Shown: positions 1 to 6,125 of the stretch, piece after piece | Layout of the letters: each line of letters starts with the position of its first letter | How positions within the stretch are numbered: the first letter of the stretch is position 1 | Position numbers and translations under genes: made by a program | Assembly (NCBI GenBank): GCA_016184235.1 | Contig: JACPDC010000095.1 | Span: 1 to 11,198 of the forward strand | DNA: 11,198 nucleotides | Direction: 5' to 3' | Source of the DNA: Deltaproteobacteria bacterium | GTDB taxonomy: Bacteria > Desulfobacterota > Binatia > UBA9968 | The notes under the pieces: model-generated | The model's input: the letters and a program-made list of their open reading frames with translations, nothing else | Databases searched by the model: none | Told to the model about the DNA's origin: nothing

Positions 1-470
1 TCAAGAGGGTTACGGACGATATCGAAGGGAGATTCCATTTCAACACCGCGATCGCCGCCATCATGGAGTTGCTCAACGCTTTGGGCCAAGTGGTCAGGGA
101 CGGTTCGGAATGGGAGGGGGAGGCTCCGCTGGTCAAAGGCGGGTTGGAAACGATCGTGACGCTGCTTTACCCGTTTGTGCCTCATGCGGCAAGCGAGCTG
201 TGGGAGAGCCTGGGTCATCAAAGAGGGTTGGAAGAGGTCCGCTGGCCGTCTTACTCCCCGGAGGCATTGGAAGAGGAACAGTTGCTGATCGTCGTCCAGG
301 TCGACGGCAGGGTGCGGGGAAAAATTACCGTGCCCGCCGATGCCGGCAAAGACCATATTGAGGCTGAGGCGCTGGCTGACCCGAGGGTTAAGAGTTTTCT
401 TGCCGGCAGAGCGATCCAACGCGTGATCCAGGTGCCGCGCAAGCTCGTCAATATCGTGTTGGAGGGGTAG
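1..470 (+). CDS. leuS: Leucyl-tRNA synthetase, C-terminal end (5'-truncated by the window)
   Basis: Only the last ~155 codons are present; the reading frame enters at base 3 and the window edge removes the start and the Rossmann catalytic domain. The enzyme charges tRNA-Leu with leucine in the cytoplasm. What is visible is the class Ia anticodon-binding helical bundle (segment starting KRVTDDIEGRFHFNTAIAAI, then TLLYPFVPHAASELWESLG) and the small LeuRS C-terminal domain (VQVDGRVRGKITVPAD, ending PRKLVNIVLEG), which in this family contacts the outer corner of the tRNA. The KLVNIV ending and the RGKI motif are typical of bacterial LeuRS. No frameshift is seen. The stop lies 2 nt before the lptE start, and the last leuS codons (GGAGGGG, 461-467) supply the lptE ribosome-binding site, so the two are probably translationally coupled. 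leuS next to lptE is a common proteobacterial arrangement. Confidence 0.95.
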   Translation, partial: KRVTDDIEGRFHFNTAIAAIMELLNALGQVVRDGSEWEGEAPLVKGGLETIVTLLYPFVPHAASELWESLGHQRGLEEVRWPSYSPEALEEEQLLIVVQVDGRVRGKITVPADAGKDHIEAEALADPRVKSFLAGRAIQRVIQVPRKLVNIVLEG

Positions 471-472
471 TT

Positions 473-1108
473 ATGAAGGAAAAAGGGAAAAGGCAAAAGG
501 CAAAAGGGCGAAGTCAAAAATCAGGCTTTTACCTTTTTCCTTTTTACTTTTGCCTTGTCACGTTGTTTGGTTGCGGTTATCAGTTCGCGGGCAAGGGAGA
601 AGGCTTCCCTAAAGACGTCAAGGCCGTTTTTGTCGAGACCCTGGTGAACAGAAGCCGGGAGGTCGGGATCGAGAGCGAGCTCAGCTCCTCCCTGCGGAGC
701 GAATTGCGCCAGCGCGGTCAACTCCAGGTCGTCGACAGCCTGGAGCGGGCCGATGCCGTGCTGAGCGGCGTGGTCCGTTCTTTCGATAGCCGGGTGGTGG
801 CGGTGAACCGGGAGGATGAGGTGCTGCAGTTTGAGACGGTGCTGGTCGTTGACATGAACCTCAGGAGACGCTCCCCCGATGAACTGCTGTGGCGCACCCA
901 AGGAGCCCGGTTGGCCGAGTTGCACAGCGGCTCGCGAGGCGCCGTGGTGACCAGCTCCTCCGGCTTTAAGAGCGGGACTTTGAATCCGGGGGATGTTCGC
1001 CGTCTGACCGATATCCAGCTTACGGAGACCCTCAAGCAGGAAGCCAGAGAACGGCTGGTGGAGAAGTTTTCGCGGGAGCTGCATCAACGACTGATGGAGC
1101 TTTTTTAA
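473..1108 (+). CDS. lptE: LPS-assembly lipoprotein LptE
   Basis: LptE is the outer-membrane lipoprotein that plugs the LptD barrel and helps insert lipopolysaccharide into the outer leaflet. The 211-residue product has a very basic start (Lys/Arg in residues 2-17), a hydrophobic stretch (FYLFPFYFCLV, about 19-29) and a lipobox LFGC, with Cys34 as the expected lipidated residue, followed directly by GYQFAG, a typical LptE mature N-terminus. The body (KAVFVETLVNRSREVGIESELSS, then LERADAVLSGVV and alternating strands) fits the LptE fold, and a helical C-terminus (KQEARERLVEKFSRELHQRL) ends it. ATG 473 is chosen because GGAGGGG sits about 6 nt upstream and the gap from leuS is 2 nt. Oddity: the signal-peptide coding region is a low-complexity purine/pyrimidine inverted repeat, separate from the conserved domain. 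A palindromic element starts right after the stop codon. Family assignment rests on lipobox context, size and synteny with leuS. Confidence 0.88.
   Translation: MKEKGKRQKAKGRSQKSGFYLFPFYFCLVTLFGCGYQFAGKGEGFPKDVKAVFVETLVNRSREVGIESELSSSLRSELRQRGQLQVVDSLERADAVLSGVVRSFDSRVVAVNREDEVLQFETVLVVDMNLRRRSPDELLWRTQGARLAELHSGSRGAVVTSSSGFKSGTLNPGDVRRLTDIQLTETLKQEARERLVEKFSRELHQRLMELF
481..556. repeat. Heptamer tandem repeat plus imperfect inverted repeat inside the lptE signal sequence
   Basis: Bases 481-508 are four tandem heptamers of the form AAAAGGS (AAAAGGG, AAAAGGC, AAAAGGC, AAAAGGG). The purine-rich arm 490-520 pairs imperfectly (about 23 of 31 positions) with the pyrimidine-rich arm 526-556, with a perfect 10-bp outer match (AAGGCAAAAG at 490-499, CTTTTGCCTT at 547-556). 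The repeat is fully inside the lptE reading frame: the purine arm encodes the basic n-region and the pyrimidine arm the hydrophobic h-region of the signal peptide. That it is a mobile or interspersed repeat is inference. Confidence 0.75.
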
Positions 1109-1233
1109 TGACGGGCCAATTAACTTCGCCTAGCTTCGTTTATCGCCCCTCGCTCTCCCTGCGGCGTACAAGAACAGTACGCCTCAGTCAACTCGGGGCT
1201 CGCGCCTTGCTATGCTCGTTACTTGGCCCGTCA
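1109..1233. repeat. Nested palindromic element between convergent lptE and rpsT (MITE/REP-like or bidirectional terminator)
   Basis: The element has perfect 11-bp inverted ends, TGACGGGCCAA (1109-1119) and TTGGCCCGTCA (1223-1233), which extend to 15 of 16 matches (1109-1124 with 1218-1233). At its centre is a second perfect 7-bp inverted repeat, GGCGTAC (1163-1169) and GTACGCC (1177-1183), around a 7-nt loop. The two dyads share nearly the same centre (arms of 54 and 50 nt between them), and partial complementarity continues between them (for example GCCCC against GGGGC). The element begins at the base after the lptE TAA stop. It has no coding capacity. It could be a small non-autonomous mobile repeat, or a folded RNA that ends transcription from both convergent genes; no T-tract typical of a simple intrinsic terminator adjoins it. 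Confidence 0.65.
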
Positions 1234-1269
1234 AACGGAACAAAGTTTGATTCTGAGGAGCGGAAAGAA

Positions 1270-1542
1270 CTAGGGGGTGGCGACTAAACGGTGGGCGCTG
1301 CGCGCCAAGCGGGACAGCCAGCGTGAGGCAGTGTTGGATTTCAGGATCCCCCGGCTCACCGCCTTGCCCAGGGCGCGGTCGACCTCTTTCAGTTGAGCGG
1401 AGATGCCTGCTCGATCCTTGAGTTCGACGGCCCTTCTAGCTTTTTTGATGAGAGTCCTGATCCGGGATTTGGCCTCCTGATTTCTCACTCTCTTTTTTAG
1501 GCTCTGCTGGTGCCTTTTGATTACCGATGGATGAACAGCCAA
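1270..1542 (-). CDS. rpsT: 30S ribosomal protein S20 (bS20)
   Basis: bS20 is a primary 16S rRNA-binding protein of the small subunit, built as a three-helix bundle. The 90-residue product has the usual size and the expected pattern: MAVHPSVIKRHQQSLKKRVRN, a highly basic first helix, then KSRIRTLIKKARRAV, and a final helix with KSNTASRWLSRLARSAHRL. The start codon is TTG (minus strand, 1540-1542); a good Shine-Dalgarno, ACGGAGGT on the minus strand (1548-1555), lies about 5 nt upstream and supports it. rpsT is often started by a non-ATG codon in bacteria (in E. coli it is UUG), where this helps autoregulation of translation. It is divergent from murJ, a neighbour pair also seen in Pseudomonas, and convergent with lptE. 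Confidence 0.95.
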   Translation of the reverse strand: MAVHPSVIKRHQQSLKKRVRNQEAKSRIRTLIKKARRAVELKDRAGISAQLKEVDRALGKAVSRGILKSNTASRWLSRLARSAHRLVATP

Positions 1543-1603
1543 GGGCTACCTCCGTGTGATTAGTGCTTACTGCTTACCATTTGCCAGTTGAGGAGTCAAT
1601 GCG
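1543..1603. promoter_or_regulatory. Divergent rpsT/murJ intergenic region with possible promoter and a heptamer direct repeat
   Basis: Sixty-one bases separate the two divergent starts, so promoters for both must lie here or in the adjacent coding ends. On the minus strand TTGACT (1594-1599) lies 17 nt from TAAGCA (1571-1576); the first is a good -35 match, the second a poor -10 match. Two adjacent copies of TGCTTAC occur at 1564-1570 and 1571-1577. GAGGAG (1590-1595) is the murJ ribosome-binding site, and it overlaps the putative rpsT -35. The promoter call is weak. Confidence 0.35.
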
Positions 1604-3265
1604 ATGGAAGAGGTTGGGAGGATTACCAGGGCGGCGGGCGTGGTTGGGTTTTTCACCCTCCTTAGCCGGCTCACCGGACTGCTGCGCGACATGGTGGTCG
1701 GCTACCTCTTCGGGGCCCAAGGGGTGGCGGATGCCTTTTTTGTCGCTTTCAGAATCCCTAACCTGCTGCGCCGTCTGACCGCGGAGGGCGCTCTCACGGC
1801 GGGCTTTATCCCGGTCTTCACGGACTATCTGACCAACCGGGGAAAAGACGAAGCCATGCGGATCGCCCGCATCGTTTTTACCTTTGCCGGGCTGTCCTTG
1901 GCGCTCCTCACCCTTCTCGGGATTTTCTTCGCGACGCCCCTCACCGAGCTTTTTGCACCGGGGTTCAGGGCCGACAGGGAAAAATTCGCGCTCACGGTTT
2001 TCCTTGCCCGGCTGATGTTCCCGTACGTATTTTTTGTCAGTCTGGTCGCCCTGGCGATGGGGGTGCTGAACTCTTTGCGCCATTTCATGGCCCCGGCTTT
2101 GTCTCCGGTCCTGCTCAACCTGTCGATCGTGCTGTGCGCGCTTCTCTTCGCTCCTTTTCTGGAGCGGCCGGTGATCGCCCTTGGATACGGGGTTGTGATC
2201 GGCGGCGCGACGCAGCTCCTTCTCCAGATGCCCTACCTGTCGCGCCAAGGATTCACCTACGCTCCGGATTATCACTTCAAGGATCCGGCTCTGAAGCGCC
2301 TGCTCCTGCTCATGGGGCCGATGCTCTTCGGCGCGGCGGTCTATCAGATCAATGTCTTGGTGAGCACGATTCTGGCCTCCCTGCTGCCCGAGGGAAGCGT
2401 CTCCTACCTCTATTATGCGGACCGACTGCTGCAATTTCCGCTCGGGATCTTTGCCGTGGCCTTGGGGACCGCGGCGCTGCCGAGTTTCTCCTCGCTGGTG
2501 GCCCGGAAAGAATTTGCCGAGTTGAAGGCCAGCCTATCCTATTCCCTGAGGCTGGTGAACTTCATCTCCCTTCCCGCCACGCTCGGACTGATGGTGGTCT
2601 CGGTGCCGGTTTTTTCTCTGCTTTTTCAGCGGGGCGCGTTTGATGCCGCGGCCACGCTCGGCACGGCCCGGGCGCTGATCTATTTTTCTTTGGGGTTGTG
2701 GGGAGTCTCCGGCACCAGGCTGGTGGTGCCCGTGTTTTACGCCATGGAAGATACCCGGACGCCGGTATGGGTCGCCTTCTGGTCGTTCGCGCTGAATTTT
2801 CTTTGCAGCCTGGCCCTGATGGGAGAGATATCGAGCGGTTCGGATCCGAACCTGCTGACCCGCATGATCGCAACCGCCTCCGGAGGCATCGCTTTTTTCT
2901 CGCTGTCTCACGGCGGACTCGCCCTGGCCACTGCCATCTCGGCGACTTTTAATTTTCTGGCGTTGCTTTGGATTCTGAGTCGTCGTTTGCGGCCGTTTCC
3001 TTTGACGGATTTCTTTTTCTCATTCCGGCGCAATCTTTTCAATTCTCTGCTGATGGCGCTTCCGCTCCTTCTTATCGCTCGCAGCGTCGACTGGGTCGGG
3101 GCGGAGAAGAGCCTGTGGTGGCATGGCGCGATTTTCCTTTTGCTGCTTGGACTTGGCACTTCGCTTTATCTCGCCTTGAGTCGTCTCCTGCGCAGTCCGG
3201 AGTGGCCGGTCGCGCGCGAAATCGGGCTTAAAATCAGGGGGCGGCTTTTTAAAATGTTTGTCTAA
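1604..3265 (+). CDS. murJ: Lipid II flippase MurJ (MviN family)
   Basis: MurJ is the MOP-superfamily membrane protein that flips lipid II across the inner membrane for peptidoglycan synthesis. The 553-residue product is strongly hydrophobic with about 14 membrane segments, as expected. The first ~75 residues carry the family signature: SRLTGLLRDMVVGYLFG, ADAFFVAFRIPNLLRRL, EGALTAGFIPVF. The charged residues known to be needed in E. coli MurJ appear with matching spacing: Arg22, Arg28, Asp43 and Arg56 here correspond to Arg18, Arg24, Asp39 and Arg52. The protein is about 40 residues longer than E. coli MurJ; the extra length includes a loop near residues 405-440 (EISSGSDPNLLTRMIATASG). ATG 1604 follows GAGGAG by 8 nt; an ATG at 1599 is out of frame. 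It is divergent from rpsT. The PBP that uses its product lies about 300 bases downstream on the same strand. Confidence 0.95.
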   Translation: MEEVGRITRAAGVVGFFTLLSRLTGLLRDMVVGYLFGAQGVADAFFVAFRIPNLLRRLTAEGALTAGFIPVFTDYLTNRGKDEAMRIARIVFTFAGLSLALLTLLGIFFATPLTELFAPGFRADREKFALTVFLARLMFPYVFFVSLVALAMGVLNSLRHFMAPALSPVLLNLSIVLCALLFAPFLERPVIALGYGVVIGGATQLLLQMPYLSRQGFTYAPDYHFKDPALKRLLLLMGPMLFGAAVYQINVLVSTILASLLPEGSVSYLYYADRLLQFPLGIFAVALGTAALPSFSSLVARKEFAELKASLSYSLRLVNFISLPATLGLMVVSVPVFSLLFQRGAFDAAATLGTARALIYFSLGLWGVSGTRLVVPVFYAMEDTRTPVWVAFWSFALNFLCSLALMGEISSGSDPNLLTRMIATASGGIAFFSLSHGGLALATAISATFNFLALLWILSRRLRPFPLTDFFFSFRRNLFNSLLMALPLLLIARSVDWVGAEKSLWWHGAIFLLLLGLGTSLYLALSRLLRSPEWPVAREIGLKIRGRLFKMFV

Positions 3266-3357
3266 CTATTCGATCTAACGCTGTTTTTCATGCTGATAAT
3301 TTGGGCAATTCGCTCGCGTCAGCGATTTTCAGCCTTCCGCTTTGAGCCCTGAGCGAC

Positions 3358-3391
3358 TTATCAACAACTTATAAACAGTTTTTGTGGATTG
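3358..3391. promoter_or_regulatory. Cluster of degenerate DnaA-box-like sequences
   Basis: TTATCAACA (3358-3366) and TTATAAACA (3369-3377) on the plus strand and TGTGGATTG (3383-3391, the inverse orientation of TTATCCACA with two mismatches) lie within 34 bases. Each deviates from the TTATNCACA consensus by one or two positions. No dnaA, dnaN or other origin-linked gene is nearby, so a replication origin is unlikely; a DnaA-titration or regulatory site, or chance, are the alternatives. Confidence 0.2.
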
Positions 3392-3416
3392 GGGCTTTCT
3401 CTCGGCCGAAGACAGA

Positions 3417-3469
3417 GCCGGTTCGCGGGAGAATTTTTCGCGGTTTTTTCCGGCCTGAGACTTTTTTTT
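3417..3469 (+). terminator. Possible weak intrinsic terminator downstream of murJ
   Basis: GCCGG (3417-3421) pairs with CCGGC (3450-3454), and inside it CGCG (3424-3427) with CGCG (3439-3442). A run of eight T (3462-3469) follows after a 7-nt gap. The stem has large internal loops and sits about 150 bases past the murJ stop, so the call is weak. Confidence 0.25.
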
Positions 3470-3560
3470 CAAGCTTGTCGCGGATTCGCGGCGGCCAGTC
3501 GGCGCGCTTAGAAATTTTCTTGGGGTTCTGATAGAATTTCGTTACCAGAAGGTGCTGCAG

Positions 3561-5606
3561 TTGAAGAGTCCCGGTTTCGTTTTTTATAGAATCATTCTTT
3601 TGAGCCTGGCCGTTGTTTTCTTTTCCGGGCTGGCCGGTGTGCTCGGGCTGGTTTACTACTACGGGCACGACCTGCCCCGTCGTTTGGATTTGACGAACTA
3701 TCAGCCGCCGGTGGTCAGCACGGTTTATGACGTGCGCGGCCGGCCGATCGGAGAGTTCTATCATCAAAGGAGAATCGTCGTTCCGCTGGATCGGATTCCG
3801 TCTCACGTGATCCAGGCCTTCCTTGCCGCCGAGGACGCGCGCTTCTTTACGCACAAAGGAGTGGACGGGTTCGCCATCCTGCGCGCCTTTTTCGCCAACT
3901 TGAGGAAAGGCGGAGTGCGCGAAGGAGGCAGCACCCTTACGCAGCAGCTCGTGCGCGGCTTCTTTCTCACTCCGGAAAGGACCCTCAGGCGCAAGATCCG
4001 GGAGGCCATTTTGGCCTACCGGGTCGAGACGAACCATACCAAGGAGGAGATTCTCCACCTCTATCTCAATCAGGTCTATTTCGGCCACGGCAATTACGGC
4101 ATAGAGGCCGCCAGCCGGGACTATTTCGCCAAGGGGGTGGAGAGCCTGAGCGTGGCTGAGGCCGCGCTGCTCGCGGGGCTGCCGCGCTCGCCGAGCCGGA
4201 GCTCTCCCTACCGGGATTTTTTTTCCGCGACGGAGAGGCAGCGCTACGTTCTGAAACGAATGCTGGAGGAGAAGTTTCTTGCCGAGGCGGCGTATCAAGA
4301 GGCCCTCCATGTTGCGATCCGACTGACGCCGGCGCCCATGCTCAACTCCCAGATCGCCCCCCACTTCGTGGAATATATCCGTCAAACGATCGGGGAGCGC
4401 TACGGCTTTGATCCCCTTCTGCAGGGGGGGCTTCAGATCTACACATCGCTGGATGCCTCCCTGCAGTTGGCGGCGCAGAAGGCGGTGCGGGACGGATTGA
4501 ACGAGGTGCGCCTGAGGCTCAAGAAAAAGACCGGCTCCGCCGACCCCGCCAAGGGAGAGGTGGAGGGGGCGCTCCTGGCGCTGGATCCGCGCACCGGCGC
4601 CGTGCGGGCCCTGGTGGGAGGGTACGATTTTTCGTTGAGCGAGTATAATCGCGCGCTGCAGGCGAGACGACAGCCCGGAAGCGCCTTTAAACCGATTATC
4701 TATTCGGCCGCTCTGGAGGGCGGCCTGTCGGAGCTGTCCGTAATCCAGGACGGTCCGCTCAACTTTCGCATGGCGCCGGGGAAATACTGGCGCCCGCAGA
4801 ATTACCAAAATCGGTTCTTCGGGCCGGTTACGCTGCGCAGCGCCCTGGCCCATTCCCTGAACAGCGTGGCGGTTCGTCTGGTGGGGCGCATGGGAGTAGA
4901 GCGGGTCATAAGACAGGCCCGCAAGCTGGGGATAGAGTCTCCTATGGAAAAGAATCTCTCTCTGTCTCTGGGCTCTTCGTCCCTGTCGCTTCTCGAGCTG
5001 GTGCGCGCCTATGCCGTCTTTGCCAACGGCGGTCAGCTTGTCGAGCCGCTGTTTGTCACCAGGGTTACGGATCGGAACGGGAAATTGCTGCACGAAAGCA
5101 GCCCCGAGACGAAGCAGGTGATCTCGCCGGAGATCTCCTACGTGATCACGGACATGTTGAAAAACGTGGTCCAGAGCGGCACCGGAAGAGCGGCGGCGAA
5201 GCTCGGGCGTCACGTCGCCGGCAAGACCGGGACAACCAGTGAGTTCCGTGACGGCTGGTTCGTCGGTTATACCCCGGCTCTCATCGCCGGGGTTTGGGTC
5301 GGCTACGACGACCATCGCCCGGTGGGAGATCGGGAGACCGGGGCAAGGACCGCGTTGCCGATCTGGCTTGGTTTCATGACCGAGGCCGGCCGGGAATCCG
5401 GATCGGAGGACTTTCTTGTCCCTGAGGGGATCGACTGGTTGGAGGTCAATCTCAAGGAGGCCGGTTACCCGCTTCCCGTCTTCGAGAACTCCCTGCGGGC
5501 GAGGATCCCGATCGTCAGCGGATCGAAGATAGCTCCGCCCGCGCGGGCGAAAACCGAAGCGGATGACGGCGACCTTTCATCGGAAGAAACAGACTCGGAA
5601 CAGTAG
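3561..5606 (+). CDS. mrcA: Class A penicillin-binding protein 1A (bifunctional transglycosylase/transpeptidase)
   Basis: The enzyme polymerises lipid II into glycan strands and cross-links the peptides, anchored in the inner membrane and acting in the periplasm. Residue numbers count from TTG 3561 (681 aa). An N-terminal membrane anchor (about 10-34) precedes the GT51 transglycosylase domain: EDARFFTHKG with catalytic Glu91, and GGSTLTQQLVR near 122-132. The transpeptidase domain has SAFK with the acyl-enzyme Ser374, SLN (432-434) and KTGTT (555-559). The tail is short and acidic (EADDGDLSSEETDSEQ). An upstream in-frame GTG at 3552 is possible, but AGAAGG (3547-3552) overlaps it and lies 8 nt before TTG 3561, so the TTG is preferred; the difference is three residues. 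All catalytic motifs are intact, and the length is within the class A range. It would use the lipid II that MurJ exports. The symbol mrcA is by family (PBP1A/ponA naming also applies). Confidence 0.93.
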   Translation: MKSPGFVFYRIILLSLAVVFFSGLAGVLGLVYYYGHDLPRRLDLTNYQPPVVSTVYDVRGRPIGEFYHQRRIVVPLDRIPSHVIQAFLAAEDARFFTHKGVDGFAILRAFFANLRKGGVREGGSTLTQQLVRGFFLTPERTLRRKIREAILAYRVETNHTKEEILHLYLNQVYFGHGNYGIEAASRDYFAKGVESLSVAEAALLAGLPRSPSRSSPYRDFFSATERQRYVLKRMLEEKFLAEAAYQEALHVAIRLTPAPMLNSQIAPHFVEYIRQTIGERYGFDPLLQGGLQIYTSLDASLQLAAQKAVRDGLNEVRLRLKKKTGSADPAKGEVEGALLALDPRTGAVRALVGGYDFSLSEYNRALQARRQPGSAFKPIIYSAALEGGLSELSVIQDGPLNFRMAPGKYWRPQNYQNRFFGPVTLRSALAHSLNSVAVRLVGRMGVERVIRQARKLGIESPMEKNLSLSLGSSSLSLLELVRAYAVFANGGQLVEPLFVTRVTDRNGKLLHESSPETKQVISPEISYVITDMLKNVVQSGTGRAAAKLGRHVAGKTGTTSEFRDGWFVGYTPALIAGVWVGYDDHRPVGDRETGARTALPIWLGFMTEAGRESGSEDFLVPEGIDWLEVNLKEAGYPLPVFENSLRARIPIVSGSKIAPPARAKTEADDGDLSSEETDSEQ

Positions 5607-5664
5607 TCTTCGGAAGCTGCGACTTTGGTCCCGGAACTATGAATCCGCTTTTCCTCCTTTCCCC

Positions 5665-5693
5665 TTGAAAGTGGGGAACACTTGTGCAATAAA
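5665..5693 (+). promoter_or_regulatory. Candidate sigma-70 promoter for the small lipoprotein gene
   Basis: TTGAAA (5665-5670, 5 of 6 to the -35 consensus) is 17 nt from AATAAA (5688-5693, 4 of 6 to the -10 consensus), giving a leader of about 45 nt before ATG 5745. A short hairpin, TTCCCC (5659-5664) with GGGGAA (5673-5678), overlaps the -35. The spacing is ideal but the -10 is only moderate. Confidence 0.4.
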
Positions 5694-5744
5694 AAATGTG
5701 TTCTTAGCAATGGGTCTTTGATGCGTGAAAGGAGGTGAATCAGG

Positions 5745-6008
5745 ATGGGAAAGAGACTCGTTTTGTGGTCGGGTGCAGCCCTCTTTACTTTGACACTAGC
5801 CGTTGCCGGTTGTGGCAAGAAGGAAGAGCCAGCTCCGCCTCCTCCAGCTCCGGCACCGGCGGCTCCAGCAGCCCCGGCGGGCGGCGCGCCCGGTGAGCCC
5901 GGCGCGATGGCCCCTGCTCCAGCGGGAGGCGCGGCAGCACCGGCGGCTCCAGCAGCGCCGGCGGAAGCCAAGCCAACGGAGAAGAAAGCGGAGGCAAAAA
6001 CCAAGTAA
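5745..6008 (+). CDS. Small Pro/Ala-rich lipoprotein, function unknown
   Basis: The 87-residue product starts with a clear lipoprotein signal: MGKRLVLWSG, a hydrophobic segment, and the lipobox VAGC with Cys23 as the lipid anchor. The mature part is KKEEPAPPPP, then low-complexity Ala/Pro/Gly (about residues 31-76), and ends with a Lys/Glu-rich helix-like tail (EAKPTEKKAEAKTK). Such a Pro/Ala stretch could act as a flexible spacer between the membrane and a charged, possibly peptidoglycan- or polymer-binding tail; this is inference. A near-perfect Shine-Dalgarno (AAGGAGGTGA, 5728-5737) precedes ATG 5745, and a strong terminator follows 35 nt after the stop, so it looks like a well-expressed single-gene unit. 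Coding use agrees on the plus strand, although the GC-rich repeat also opens long antisense frames. I do not recognise a named family. The lipoprotein call is good; function is unknown. Confidence 0.72.
   Translation: MGKRLVLWSGAALFTLTLAVAGCGKKEEPAPPPPAPAPAAPAAPAGGAPGEPGAMAPAPAGGAAAPAAPAAPAEAKPTEKKAEAKTK
5853..5964. repeat. In-frame 28-bp direct repeat inside the lipoprotein gene
   Basis: The 28-mers at 5853-5880 and 5937-5964 differ at one position (27 of 28 identical). Their starts are 84 bases apart, exactly 28 codons, so both encode the same Ala/Pro stretch (APAAPAAPA). This fits an in-frame duplication or slippage event within the low-complexity part. Confidence 0.8.
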
Positions 6009-6043
6009 GGTCGTAACAGCCTTATTCTGGTTGAGGCAACCCG

Positions 6044-6078
6044 AAAAGGGGAAGGATTTCCAACCTTCCCCTTTTTTT
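6044..6078 (+). terminator. Rho-independent terminator after the lipoprotein gene
   Basis: AAAAGGGGAAGG (6044-6055) pairs perfectly over 12 bp with CCTTCCCCTTTT (6064-6075) around an 8-nt loop, and the T-run continues to 6078 (seven T). It sits 35 nt past the lipoprotein stop and about 47 nt before the tatC start. It also has A-rich sequence on the upstream side, so weaker action on the other strand is possible. Confidence 0.9.
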
Positions 6079-6125
6079 GCAACTAAACCGGGAAATTGTT
6101 CTCGCAAGCCAACGACGGCGGCGCC

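Larger units (their letters stand above)
3266..3560. other. Non-coding gap between murJ and the class A PBP gene
   Basis: About 295 bases with no credible gene. It holds a cluster of weak DnaA-box-like 9-mers (3358-3391), a GC-rich imperfect hairpin followed by a T8 run (3417-3469), and a possible -10 box TAGAAT (3532-3537) without a convincing -35. AGAAGG (3547-3552) is the probable ribosome-binding site of the PBP gene. Long T-runs make the stretch locally AT-rich compared with the flanking coding sequence. Confidence 0.6.

Noticed and set aside
3266..3560. Replication origin or RNA gene in the murJ-PBP gap
   Set aside because: The DnaA-like 9-mers are degenerate and no origin-linked genes are near. 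I see no tRNA cloverleaf or known RNA motif.
3369..5315. 648-codon open frame on the minus strand
   Set aside because: It is antisense to the class A PBP gene, whose catalytic motifs are all in the plus frame. The minus translation is rich in Arg, His and Gln with no recognisable domain, as expected for a shadow of GC-rich coding sequence.
5671..5690. Sigma-54-like GG/GC spacing upstream of the lipoprotein gene
   Set aside because: The GG-to-GC spacing is one base off and the flanking consensus is poor; the TTGAAA-N17-AATAAA reading is better.
6096..6125. TTG start giving a TatC ten residues longer
   Set aside because: It lacks a good ribosome-binding site, is only 18 nt from the terminator T-run, and the extra residues break the match to TatC numbering that ATG 6126 gives.
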